A DNA stretch of 64,000 nucleotides from Desmodesmus armatus. Its lineage: Eukaryota > Chlorophyta > Chlorophyceae > Sphaeropleales > Scenedesmaceae. Below, in pieces: positions 1-11,178 of this stretch. The translations under genes and the position numbers were made by a program. Where the stretch lies: contig VIIQ02000091.1 in assembly GCA_007449985.2 (NCBI GenBank), positions 62,001 through 126,000 of the forward strand, given 5' to 3'. The number at the start of each line of letters is the position of its first letter. The first letter of the stretch is position 1. Below the pieces are notes generated by a model. The model saw only the letters and a program-made list of their open reading frames with translations. It made no database searches and was not told the DNA's origin.

Positions 1-298
1 CAAGGGCTATTGAGGTCATTGTGATCGACTAGTCGGAAGTTTGACCATGATCGTGACATGAAATGACATGACATGCATATGATGAGGCATGTTAGTGGAG
101 GAGAGGACAACCCACGGTGGCCGCCGAATTCAACCCCATCAGCCCAGCAATCGTGCTTCCAACAGCAGCATCTACTAGTACTTCCTTGCTGCTTTGCAGT
201 GGCTGGCCACCAGTGGTGGCCTCCTCTGTCTCTCTGCTGATATACATGAGTTAAGCGAACAGAATTACATTGAAACATCTACTCAATCAAAGGCAGAC

Positions 299-2211
299 AT
301 GTCGGATCAGCAGCACCTGCAAGCCTGGGTGAGATCGCCAGCACTGGCTGTGATGCTGTTCATGGCCGCTGCTGCCTTGCTGCTTGCTGGTGCCAGCTAC
401 CAAGGCCTTGGAACGTCTCAAAAGGATAACTGCAGTCACTGCTGGATGCACAGCACAGGCGAGAGTGGTAGCACAGACAGCCAAGGGCAAAGTGTACTGA
501 TCAGCAGTGCTTTGGCTGGAGCACAAACAGTGCAGACATATGTGAGCAGCCACCCAGATCATCCTGACAGCAGAAGTCTTACCAACAGCAGCATGGTAAA
601 TGCGTGGGAGGAGGTGGTCCCTGACCTCTCACAGCGCACTGAGGATGCCCTGCCAGATGTTGCAGCAAAGGTGGTGGAGCTGGAGAAATAGGGCAAGGGC
701 AGGAAAATCATCGCTTACTCACTGTTTGGCGACAACCCCAAGTACACCCAGGTGGGCCTTGCAGGAATAGCAGCAGACATCACCATGGGGTCTGTATGCA
801 CTCTGCAGCGGGCATGCTTCCAACAGTAGCAGCAGCAGCACCAGCTCACCTGGTGCCGGCAGCAGTTATGAGGCGACTTCTTGGCGACTAGTGAATAACA
901 GCACTAGAACATCGATGTCTTGGGGCCAATCTGTGAGTGTGGAGCGCCAGAGTTGAGGTGACAACAGCCGCAGCTGCGATGCTGTAGGGCGGGAAAGCTG
1001 AGCACGGCGGATAGGAAGGAGGCAAGGGTGCTTGACGCAATCAGCGTAGCATGGCACGGGATACTAGCTACGTATACGCAGCGTATCTGTGTAGCCTGGC
1101 ATAGGTCTGCAGCAGTGTGCAGCGGTGTACACCACACGTGCACGATGTTGCGTGCTTATCAACAGGGTAGATGCCATGGCAGCCAATTTGATCGCATGGT
1201 GTGCAGCTTTACTAAGCCTAGTAGGCAGCCACCACTGGGCCTGCCCCAGCAAGGACGGGCTACACAGGGACTGGGGCTTGTTTGCCTCTGACTTTGATGC
1301 CGTGCCAGTAATGTAACCAAAGTACTGCAGTCCAAGTACACAGGGCGGGGTCTTACTGCTGGCAAGTTGCAGTCATCAACAACTGTGGACCTCTGCTGCC
1401 ACTGCCGAAGTAGTTTGCTTGCAACATTTAGCTTGCGCCAGCTGCAAGGAGCCTACAGACCATCACTTCATGTACTGAGCTGTGCTGTGCCGTCCTGCGC
1501 TGTGTGTTGCTTGTCTTCCACTCCATTCCACAGGGAGCTGTGGAGAATGCAATGCTAGTGGAGCGTGACTGGCCTGGGTGGACCTTCCGTGTGTACCTAG
1601 GTGATGGGGTGCCTGACAGTATCATCCAAAAGATCAAGATCTTCGGTGGGGAGGTGGTGAAAGTGCAGGGCGCATACCAATCCCGTGAGTGCAGCATCTT
1701 CTGGCGCTTCTTTGCACTGGAGGATCGCACAGCAACGAGGATTTTGTTCCGTGATGCTGACAGCAGGCTGACTTTTGCTGGCCAAGAGGCTGTGAAAGAG
1801 TGGATGGCATCGCCCCACTTCTTCCATGTCATGCACGATCATCACGCACATAATGTCCCCGTCATGGCTGGGGCCTGGGGGGCAGTGCCTGGATTGATCA
1901 ACCCCAAGCTCATCGCTGCTTGGAAGGCACAGGGTAAGGGCCAGAACAGTACGTGTGTATGGGGTGTTGATCAGGATTGGCTGCAATACACAGTGTGGCC
2001 GGCTGTGAAGCAGTTTGCCTTGCAGCATGCCTCCTGGCACTGTGGGGAGTTTGGGGCAGCAGAGTCCCGCGGCTGGCCCGTGGAGCGTCAAACCAAGTTT
2101 GACATACGTGTCGGCAATGTTCATGTTGCGGATAACCACCACCTGGGCTTGGAATACTATCCCGAATGCCCTGAAAAGTGCCGCCGCAAGCCGGAATGGA
2201 CACACTGTTGA
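299..2211 (+). CDS. Putative glycosyltransferase-like type II membrane protein
   Basis: Proposed exons are 299-595, 692-751 and 1534-2211, giving about 344 aa. Residues 15-33 form one hydrophobic segment after a short N-terminus, which fits a Golgi/ER signal anchor. The catalytic-type region starts at YSLFGDNPKYTQ and continues after the second intron with GAVENAMLVERDWPGW. Further on come RDADSR (a DxD-like motif) and FHVMHDHHAHNVPVMAG followed by WG. I recognise this FGDN / D-D-SR / H-DH--H pattern from uncharacterised glycosyltransferase-like proteins of algae and plants; substrate unknown. The second intron (752-1533, CAG|GTGGGC to CACAG) joins the motif in phase 0. The first intron is the weak point: contiguous reading meets TAG at 689-691, and removing 596-691 (GTAAAT to TAG, 96 bp, phase 0) bypasses it. 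If that intron is not real, the protein is truncated at residue 130 or the gene is broken. Start chosen as the ATG just before the anchor. Confidence 0.62.
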
Positions 2212-4268
2212 CAGGTGTTCAGTGTTGTGGCTGTTGACACAACCAAGTCGCAGTACCCATCCCATCCCCGCGGCAGAAATGTTGGGTGGCATATAATGTT
2301 GATCAGCCTGTGTTGAGGCTGCAAACACTGCAGGTTATCTGTCACTTCGTTTGCACCTTGTTTGTGTGTGTGCAATCTTGTCACGTGTGGCTTCAGGTGT
2401 ACACAGGGCCGTTTGCTTGATGGCACGCCTGATGAACCTACTGCAGGGCTAGTGTGTGGCGTCCGTGTACACGGACACTTATGTTGTACGCATGCATCGA
2501 TGTATGTCCCTCAGAATGCTTCTGCTCGTTGCCTGCAAGGCAGCAATGCCAGCAATGCCAGGGTGCGCACCCTGTTTTCCCACATGCTGCTGGTTGTGCC
2601 GCAAAGAGTGTGCCCGCACACTACCAGTACTGGCAGCTATGAGAAGTTCTCGCACAAAGTGCCAGAGCCATGATGCATTGAGTTCAGCGTCTTCCCTGTG
2701 CTGGAGCTGAGCATACCTTTCTTGCAGGGGTGTTGTGCTTGTTTTGCCTGTCTGTCTGATGGAGCTGCTTGCAGGGCAGGCAGGGCATCGTGTGTATGCA
2801 CACATCTGTTGTGCTGTATGAATTGATCTCAAACAGCTTGCCTTATGTCTGTCTGGCTGCCTTTGTGTCGTGTGTTGTTGTTGTGCATGGTGTATGCTGA
2901 GTCAGCACACCTAGCAGCAAGCTAGTTCAAGTTGTCAGTCAGGCTGCGCTCATCCATTGTAGGGTTTATCTAGGGCTTTGCGCCCATCCATAGTGGGGAT
3001 CATACAGGCTACATCCGCTGGGTATATCTGTGGTAGTCGTATTCATTTGCGCCCATCAGTGGTAGTATGCATCAGTGGTAGTATGCGCCAAGCATGCCGG
3101 CCCTCTTGATTTTTCTGATTGGAAGCATTCACACCTGTAGGGTGTTGGCGATGACAGCATTTCCTGGCATTCATCCTACTGGTGCCCTATTCAATAGGGG
3201 CACCAGATAAGCCTGCTGGAAGTTCCGGCAGGCTTATCAGTTACCTCTTCGTGTTGCACGCGTATCATTGTGGTCTAATGCCTCAAGTGCCAGGTGGCTT
3301 TGCATCATAGCCTGTGATAGTAGCCTAGCAGCAAGGGTGGCATGCATGTCAGTCTGACTAGCAGTGCCTCACAACACACTCCTTGCGACATGGGGGTGCA
3401 GTGTTGAGAGGCTTGTACTGCACTTAGTAAGTGCTGCTTTCAACAAGACAGCTTGGCGATGAGAATGCAGCCTGAACTAACAGCAAGTACGCCTGGCGGC
3501 TTGGCCTGACATGGTTCCTCAGGCCACAAGGCTTGTGGCCCGCCAAGTGTGGTGAGCATCAAAGGGATTCTCCTCTGCGACATCTCTTGTCCAGTCTGCT
3601 TCTGTTTGCACCTGGGTTATGAGTGAGGTTGTGGATGTGTGAATGTCATGTTTGAAAACCAAGGGTGGTGCATGTCGGTAGCAGCGGTGGCTGTTGGTGT
3701 AGAGCGCCAAGCACGTGCCGAGCACACCTATGTGCACGGAAGTGCAGCTTTGTGTGCTCTGTGCACCTGCGAGGGTGTGCAAACAATCACAGCCCAGTCT
3801 CAACCCTGCCAGGGAATGGCTGGTATGCGCTGTTTCAGGTTTCTAGGTACACGTGTAACATTGATTGATGATGGATTGATGAGGCATGCCACTGCTAGCA
3901 GCATGCTGTGACTCTCTGTTCGGTTCGGTAACACCATGCCTGTCATGTTGTTCTAACAGGTGCTATGCCAGTATTGTGACAGTTTATCAAGGTCACTTGG
4001 GAATCCCACTACAGTGGTTTGGTTTTGAACCCACAGAGCAGCATGTGTGGGGTGGTCTGCAGCAGCCCGTTTCAGCGCTGCTGCTTCTTATGCCCCTTGT
4101 ATGTTTGCGTTGTGGCCGTAACTGGCACAGCCTGAGGCTATCTAGTGTCCTAGGTGACTGGTCGCCTGGTGGTGTCTTGCTTGTCTTGCACCAAGGTCGA
4201 TTTGCTGCTAGCAGCATGCTGCATGCGCAAGGAACCTGGCCGGAAACACGTGTAATGATGATATCAAG
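2212..4268. other. Intergenic, no supported gene
   Basis: No reading frame here has an ATG start, splice structure and recognisable motif together. The stretch holds the 3' flank of the upstream gene and a double hairpin near 3.2 kb. No TGTAA signal follows the upstream stop closely, so its 3' end is unplaced. Confidence 0.5.
3179..3238. repeat. Two abutting hairpins
   Basis: A near-perfect palindrome (CTGGTGCCCTATT against AATAGGGGCACCAG, 3179-3206) abuts a second stem whose arms GATAAGCCTGC (3206-3216) and GCAGGCTTATC (3228-3238) match perfectly over 11 bp with an 11-nt loop. The two share base 3206. Function unknown. Confidence 0.7.
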
Positions 4269-4385
4269 GTCACAAGCAATGGCTTTGGCTCTGATGGTGT
4301 GCAGTCTTGCCATCCCTTTCGACGATACCTCGGCAATTTTGCAGTGTGCCACCTTCATGTTTGCTGCCGGCATCTAGACCTGCCA
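4269..4385 (+). repeat. Dispersed repeat, copy 1
   Basis: The segment beginning CAAGCAATGGCTTTGGCTCT is closely similar to 10657-10760, including the tail around GGCATCTA and CCTGCC. The shared reading frame resembles a short hydrophobic peptide, but nothing marks it as a gene. It looks like two fragments of one repeat family. Confidence 0.65.
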
Positions 4386-4680
4386 TGGCCAGCTGTTGTC
4401 AGAAGTGTTGTGAGGCCTCTGCGTGTGTGTTGTGTAACATGTGTTGTGAAACTTCGCGAAGCACGGGCACGGCGGGGATTGAACCCGCCACAGTGTGCAG
4501 CATCTGCAGCACTGTTGGCAGCCAGCCAGCCATGTTGGTGTGGAGCCCAGCGCCCTGTACCGTGGGTTGACACTGGGCAGCGGTCAGCCCCGGTGAAGGG
4601 GTATCATCCCGCACCACACACTCAAGAACCATGCACAGTAAAACCTGGCAACATGCACAGCACTGTGTGAGGAATGCCAG

Positions 4681-4715
4681 GGTTTGGGGTTTAGGGTTAA
4701 ACCCTAAACCCTAAC
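4681..4715. repeat. Telomere-like TTTAGGG tract in inverted arrangement
   Basis: TTTAGGG-type units run into CCCTAAA units head to head (TTAGGGTTAAACCCTAA core), giving a short palindrome of interstitial telomere-like sequence. Confidence 0.8.
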
Positions 4716-4982
4716 GGGCATGCACGTGGTGGCTTGGTGCAAGGCCCAAAGACCACCGCTGGTTTAGTGTGACGGTCCAGAAAACCTCATGTCCCGCACT
4801 GCCCTGAGGCACATGAACCAAGCTGCTGTGCCTGTTGCGTAACATTGGCCTACACATGGCAAGGGACAACAGGAGCCGCTGCTCACCATAATTGGATGAG
4901 TGATGAACTAAGGACAAGGCCTCACAACACCCCAAGTTGCTCAAGGTAGTGTGTGCACGTGTAGACAGGTCTTCAACTAAAA

Positions 4983-6495
4983 AGCCTCAGGCCTCCCCCA
5001 CCAGCTGTCTGCTGCAGCAGACAGACATGGATGGGACATTTGGGCCTCGAACAACCTCTATCAGGTGTCGGATAGCTTAGCGCGCCCCTGTCCGCTGCTG
5101 GCTTCACGGGAGAGGCACTGGAGGCGGTCTTGTATGGGGACGGGGCGTCGGTGGCGGTCTTGTGTAGGGAGGGTGGCGCTGGGGGGGTTTTCCAGGTAGC
5201 TGCACTCCACATTTTTTTTTATCCCCCGCCCCTCCTTTCTCCTCATGTTATCCTGGCAGCGTGTGCGCCCATAGACCTGGCCCTTGCCGGATTTGCGTGA
5301 CAGCAGAGGGCAAACCCCCAGGCCTCCCTCACCAGCAGACAGACATGGATGGGGCGTTTGGGCCTCGAGACAGCCCCTGTCCTGCCGTGACAGTGTGTCT
5401 GAGAGCTTAGCGCGCCCCTGTCTGCTGCTGGCTTCACGGGAGAGGCACTTGAGGCGGTCTTCTATGGGGAAGTGGCGTCGGTGGCGGTCTTCTAGGTATG
5501 GGAGGGTGCTTGTCTGGGGTGGGGTCCTGCAGGAGCAAACACTGGCCGCACGTGAGCATCAGCTGTGTGCTTTGTGCAAGGGTTTTACAAGTGCTGTCGT
5601 TGCAAATAAGATACATCTTGCCCAGGAACATAACCAACTGCTGCAGCTGCCATGTTCATGCAGGAAGGCCACTGTGCTGCAGTGACAGCAGAAGGGCGCC
5701 CTTGGTAATGCGAGCATACAGGTGCGGCGCCTCAGTCATTGCTTGTGAGTGTCAAACACTGCCCTGCTGCTGAGGCACCTGGGCAACGGAGCTGCTGCTG
5801 AAGCAAGTTCCTGCTGCTCACCTTTTATGGGAACGGGGTGGCGCTGGTGGGGGTCTTGCAGGTAGCTTCACTCCATTCTTCTTTCGCTTTCTCTTTTTCT
5901 CCCCCGCCCCTCCTTTCTCCTCGTGTCGTCCAGGCAGCGTATGCGCCCATAGACCTGGCCCTTGCCAAATCTGCGTGACAGCAGAGGGCAAACCCCCAGG
6001 CCTCCCCCACCAGCAGACAGACATGGATGGGGCGTTTGGGCCTCAAGACAGCCCCTGTCCTGCCGTGACAGTGTGTACGAGAGCTTAGCGCGCCCCTGTC
6101 TGCTGCTGGCTTCACGGGAGAGGCACTTGAGGCGGTCTTGTATGGGGAAGTGGCGTCGGTGGCGGTCTTCTAGGTGTGGGAGGGTGCTTGTCTGGGGTGG
6201 GGTCCTGCAGGAGCAAAAAAGTGCCGCACTTGAGCATCAGCTGTGTGCTTCGTGCAAGGTGTTTACAGGTGCTGTCGTTGCACAGAAGGTATATCTTGCT
6301 CAGGAACGCAACCAACTGCTGCAGCTGCCATGTTCATGCAGGCAGGCAACTGTGCTGCAGTGAACGGCGCCCCTGGTAGCGTGAGCATACAGGTTCGGTG
6401 CCTAAGTCTTTACATGTGAGTGTCCAACACTGCCCTGCTGCTGAGGCACCTGGGCAACTGAGCTGCTGCTGAAGCAAGTTCCTGCTGCTCACCTT
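4983..6495. repeat. Tandem segmental repeat, one partial and two fuller copies
   Basis: Three copies of one segment lie head to tail: partial 4983-5223, fuller 5224-5898, fuller 5899-6495. Shared landmarks include CAGACAGACATGGATGGG, GAGCTTAGCGCGCCCCTGT and CTTCACGGGAGAGGCACT. The two fuller copies differ by scattered substitutions and small indels. Each keeps an open frame of 133 codons on the plus strand (5284-5685 and 5962-6363), but neither begins with ATG and no family is recognisable, so I do not call a gene. Confidence 0.85.
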
Positions 6496-8601
6496 GGCTG
6501 GGGTTGCCACCTCTCCGGTCGCTTGCTCGTAACGATGACCTGCTAATTGGATGTTACCTGCAGAGGCAGCCGCAGCAAGCAGAAGAGCATGCACGCAGAG
6601 AACTGAGCTGCGATGTACACTGCGATACACCGAGCCCGTCCCCCAGTCAAGCCTAATGGCCAGTCTACACTCCACAACACTTACCCGACATTTTAATCTC
6701 CTGCATACCACTCCAGCTGCTGTGTGTCGCCTTCGGAGCTGCACCTTGTGCTGCTTGCCGAGCTCGGTGCACTGCCGCACTTATGCAGGGACAGCAATCG
6801 CATGAAGACATCATGAATAAGATGAGTGGTACGGCTTGTAGGTGCCAAGTTGCTGCAGTCTGGAGGGGACAGGGTCGGGCCTGCAACATACGTAGTGCAC
6901 AGGCTGCCATGGCTGCCAGCTGGCATAACAAAATGACAGAGTAACCTTCCGCAATAATCAACGGCGGCACCGAATGGGATTGTACCCCCCTTTTTGCGTC
7001 ATAAACGTGTTTAGAGCAATGCTACAGTTCGTGAAGGAGACATGGGGCAGCTGGGGTCACTGGGCCGGTCTGCTGTCCTACTAGGCTAGGTTGTGTGCCA
7101 ATGCTAGACATTGGACTGTGACAGAAAATTCAACAGTAAGGATGCCTTTCATCGTTATTGCGCTTCCCGTAACCACACTGCCCATAAATCCAGGATGCTA
7201 TCCAGTCATATTGCAGCAGGACACCGCCTAGCACAGCTGTGTTTGCTGTGACCCTACATCATTAGCAGTGTGCCGTGGGACCCTCGGCATCATACATGCC
7301 TTCCGTTAATGTAAAGGTCTCAGAGAGGGAGGGCACAGCGTATGTCATGCTGTGAGGCAGCCTGGCGCAGGACAATATCACCTGCAGGTGTGTAGTTGTG
7401 ACCGGCTGTTGCCTGCTGTGACCTGCCCTGCTGCCAATATCAAGTACATCTATGTGGGGATAAGTCTGCACCTGTGCGCTCTGGCCCACCGCCCTTGACC
7501 CTGAGATCAGCGTCGTCACCAAAACACAAATCACCGCATACGATAGGTCAGGGGTCTCTTGGATCCAGGGTGACACCCGGAACAACCATAAAGCGGTTTG
7601 AGGCAGACAACACCAAAAGAATGGCAGTGCAAGCAGATCTGTGCAAGTGCACTCTAAGGCTGCATGTCTACTGCAGCAGCACCACACACACAGCAGCAAC
7701 AGCCTGATCCTCCCAACCATGAATGTGCTGCGCTCATTCCCTTCTTCACCAGTGTGGTACTAGCATGAGTGCTAGCCACAACTGTGAGTACACTGCGGTG
7801 GTAACTGGTGCCTGTCCCACAACGTGCCTCCACACGCCTTGTGATCGATAAGGATGCTGTGTGCTTTGCAACGGCAGGCTCCGACAGACCACACGGGTGC
7901 ACACAGTGATCAACATGCATACTGGGCACCCCTTGATCGATGCCATCACCAGGCCTTGTTCTCTGCCAGCCCTGGCAGCACCCACCGGCTGGGATCGGTG
8001 TGTCTACTGCTGTGGCAAGCTGTGGCGTTTTCACGTTGACTAGGGGTGTCCTTGTGTTCCAAGTGCACTCTGTAGTTGTTCTCTACATGGCTGTTGTTGT
8101 TGCTAGTGATTGCATGTTTGACGAGCATGCGGCACCCTCTGGCAGGACTGCGAGTGCCGGTTTGCTACTGTTGTACTGTCCCCCGACCCCGGTCTGATTG
8201 GGCTAAAAGCTCACGAGGCAGCTGCAAGCTGCCAACTGCCCTACGTGAGATCATGAATTAATACAAGTGGCTGCCAGAAGCAGCTGTGTGGTCCTGGGTT
8301 TCCTGTCACAGGTGACTTGGCACCTGCTGCTGTCACTGCTACTGTTGACTTGACCATAGCTCAAGCACGAGCCTCTCCGCTCCGGCGCTGAGCTGTTTTA
8401 GACTCATACGTGCATTTAGCGTTGTTGACGATGGTTGATACTTTGCATTGAGGCCAGTAAGTGTGGCACCAGCACGACACTACGAGCATCATACTCGGGT
8501 CTGGTCTTGCATGCATCTGTCCACCTGTCGTCGCCTGTCATATGCATTGTTGTATAGTTGCATATGTTTCAACCGATTTTCTCGGTTGCAACATGTCATT
8601 T
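6496..8601. other. Intergenic, no supported gene
   Basis: Only short frames without motifs or convincing splice structure on either strand. I see nothing that can be named here. Confidence 0.45.
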
Positions 8602-9336
8602 CATGGCCATCTTTACGAGGCTGTTGCCCTGGGTGGGACCTGCGGTCCCAGAATCTCTGTAGGAATAACAGAGGTTGGGGCCGGTAAGGTTGGGGCGGGA
8701 TTGTGGGGCGGGACTGGCAGGGTCGGGTGGAGGGACTCGGGTGTCGAGAGGGACTGTGGTTTGGGCGCAGGGCTTTGGGCACTCGGGTGGATTGCGCCTG
8801 GAGGGCTCTAAATGGAACGTGTTTGACAGCATGTAGCTTCATCGGGTGCTGGAACAGGCAGGTGTGGTTTGCTGGGTTGGGCTGGCGGTGCGCGGCAAGG
8901 GGCGCATGCACCACAAGGGTGTGTGGAGACGAAGGGGGTTTGGAGTGGGGAAGGGGGGGGGGGGTCTTGTTGGCACAGCAAGTGTATGAGGAAGCTGTTG
9001 GCACTCAGAGTTGAGGTGCCACAAGGTTGACATGCCCAGCCATGTGTGTGTGTTGAACATATGGAATACATGCTAGTCACATGCAAGTAATGTGTGTGTC
9101 TCGCCCCATTGCCCCTCACTCTGAAAAACAGCAATTTCTGACCTGTTGACGATCCTTTCCGATTTCCTTCTGACTGTGGAATTGCAGACTCTTATCTGAC
9201 TCATTGCTGGTTTTCCTTTCCGACTTGGACCCGACTGTGCCAGACACAAGTCGGGCGTACTAAATCCGACTCTTTGCCGACTGATCAGCAACGGGTTAGG
9301 CCTCCCCAGGGCAACAGCCTCGTAAAGATGGCCATG
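8602..9336. mobile_element. Non-autonomous DNA transposon / MITE-like element
   Basis: The left end 8602-8633 (starting CATGGCCATCTTTACG) and right end 9305-9336 are perfect 32-bp inverted repeats, bounding a 735-bp element. The interior has no transposase-like frame; the left half is G-rich and the right half carries repeated TCCGAC/AGTCGG subterminal motifs, as seen in non-autonomous cut-and-paste elements. No clear target-site duplication is visible outside the 32 bp. The outermost CATG is palindromic and could itself be a 4-bp duplication. Superfamily cannot be assigned. Confidence 0.75.
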
Positions 9337-10656
9337 GAGTCAGTTCATTGACTGTCCTTCCCTAGTGAGTGGCATCAGCATCAGCATCGTGAAACACCTG
9401 TAATGCTCACCGACCCCATCGTGTCTGCCCGACCCCCCCCCCCTCCCCCTTGCTGCCAGGTGAGGTGATGGCTAGGCCTGAACCATGTAACGGTAACAGT
9501 GATGGACAGAAGCAGTGAAGACTCAGCGCACTTCAAGTGGCTGCTCTCAGGGGTAGGAAGGCCACCGTGCACGTGCCTCTACAAGACATGACTCATAATT
9601 ACCTCTGACATCACCCCCACCCCTGCTCTGCATATAGTTGTTGCCTGACGACGTATTCCCAACTATATTTGTAGTTCTGCGGAAGTGAGAAATGAGCCGA
9701 AAATCTTGGCTTCACCTTGCCCGGGCTGTTGTGGCCCCGCGCAGTAATTACAGCTATTTTGGGAGTCGTCTGCTGCATATTGCATGCCGTTTTGTTGTTG
9801 TGGAAGCTAGCGGAAAGTGTCGCCCTGGCCTATATAAGGCGGGCCGTTCGGTGCTTTTCCAAGAGTGCCAAGGGTTGGCAAACAGATACAAATCTGCCAA
9901 CAAGTTACCAACGTGCATCGACACGCCCTGTTGTAACATTACAACTCTTTCCAAGCCTTGAATGTTCCTGGTTTTCTTGATACCGGCCTCGGCCTTCTAC
10001 TGTCTCGATCCTGCTGTGCTGTGCTAGTGCCAGCCTGTACCTGACTTGAGTGCTTCACACACACCAGCCTGTTTCCCTGAGTGCAGAGACACTCACGAGC
10101 ACCAAAGCAGTTGTTCCTGTCTCAAAGTGCCCACACTAGACCCTTGAGGAAGGACCAGGGTCAGGGAGTGGACCCAAGTGCCAGCCAGACCTGAGACCCC
10201 CAGCAGAAGGCAGCGTAGCACCCCTCTCCCCCTCTGCTGCTGCCCTGCCGCACTGTCGCCCCCCCTCCCAGGCTGTGCACTCCCCGTCGCCCCGCCCCCG
10301 TCCAATCGCCGCCACACAGACCAACCAAACTTGCATGGCCCTCAACCGTAGGGTGGGCCACCCGTACACACATATCCCTGAACACGCATAAGATTTCTGA
10401 AGAAAGCACCACTGCTGCTCGCCTGGCCTCTCAGCCCCCCCCCCCCCCCGTTTGAATGCATCCATGCACATTACGACGCCATGCACCTGTCGCACGTTTC
10501 CAGACTGACGCCATCCGCGTCTGCCGTCCCTGCTGCCCTGCCTCCTCCTCCCCAACCGTTGACGCTACAGGTGTGGGTGGCGGAGCAGCTGCTGTCCACG
10601 GGCATGAGCTTTGCCCAGGTGGAGAACCTGACGGAGGAGGCCTCCTCCTAGGAGGG
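9337..10656. other. Intergenic, no supported gene
   Basis: Contains homopolymeric C tracts (about 9426-9446 and 10437-10450) and no convincing coding sequence. A TATATAAGG box-like string occurs near 9830-9840, but no downstream gene could be built. Confidence 0.45.
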
Positions 10657-10760
10657 CAAGCAATGGCTTCGGCTCTGATGGTGTGCAGTCTTGCCGCCCC
10701 TCTGCATGTTTTTCCGAGTGTGCCACCCTTCAGGAGTCTTGCAGGCATCTAAGCCTGCCA
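10657..10760 (+). repeat. Dispersed repeat, copy 2
   Basis: Matches 4269-4385 from CAAGCAATGGCTTCGGCTCT through the GGCATCTAAGCCTGCC end, with small indels in the middle. Confidence 0.65.
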
Positions 10761-11178
10761 GCTGTGGTGAGAGCGGTTCCCAACTGGCACAACAGGTCAG
10801 TCACTACTGCAGACGACAGGCAAACAAAACAACATGAAGCAACACCACAATCAAACTGACCACTTGAGGGAAGCGGCATGCAATCAGCCAGCGAGCGCGA
10901 CCAGTAATAGTCATCGCTCCAGGCGCCTCCAAAGTCCAGCGATCTAAAGTACGATGGACTTTCAATATTATATACTTGCCAGTGGAGAATAGTCACAACT
11001 CTGCCGGATCAAGCGCATGTGTGCATGTGTGTCTGGCGTGCAGGTCAAAGCTGCAACTGCCAGGTACTGCTCCACAAACTGTGGAAGCCGAACATCAGCC
11101 TAAGCTGAACCCACGTATCCTCTGCTGCTTACTTATGGGTACTCCTCAAGCTGTTGATGCCCCCTTTGCTGACACACC
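10761..11178. other. 5' flank of the SUV3 helicase gene
   Basis: No separate gene is visible. An alternative in-frame ATG for another N-terminal reading frame occurs at 11157 (see the findings). Confidence 0.4.

Noticed and set aside
4461..4492. tRNA gene on the minus strand
   Set aside because: GGCGGGTTCAATCCCCGCC looks like a T-arm and B box, with a CGTGCCC acceptor-like 3' strand, but no matching GGGCACG 5' strand, D-arm or anticodon arm could be found at any plausible distance. A tRNA-derived SINE remnant is possible but not shown.
5284..6363. Pair of 133-codon frames as genes
   Set aside because: Both start at TTG, lie in a tandem repeat and have no recognisable domain. Retained as an observation only.
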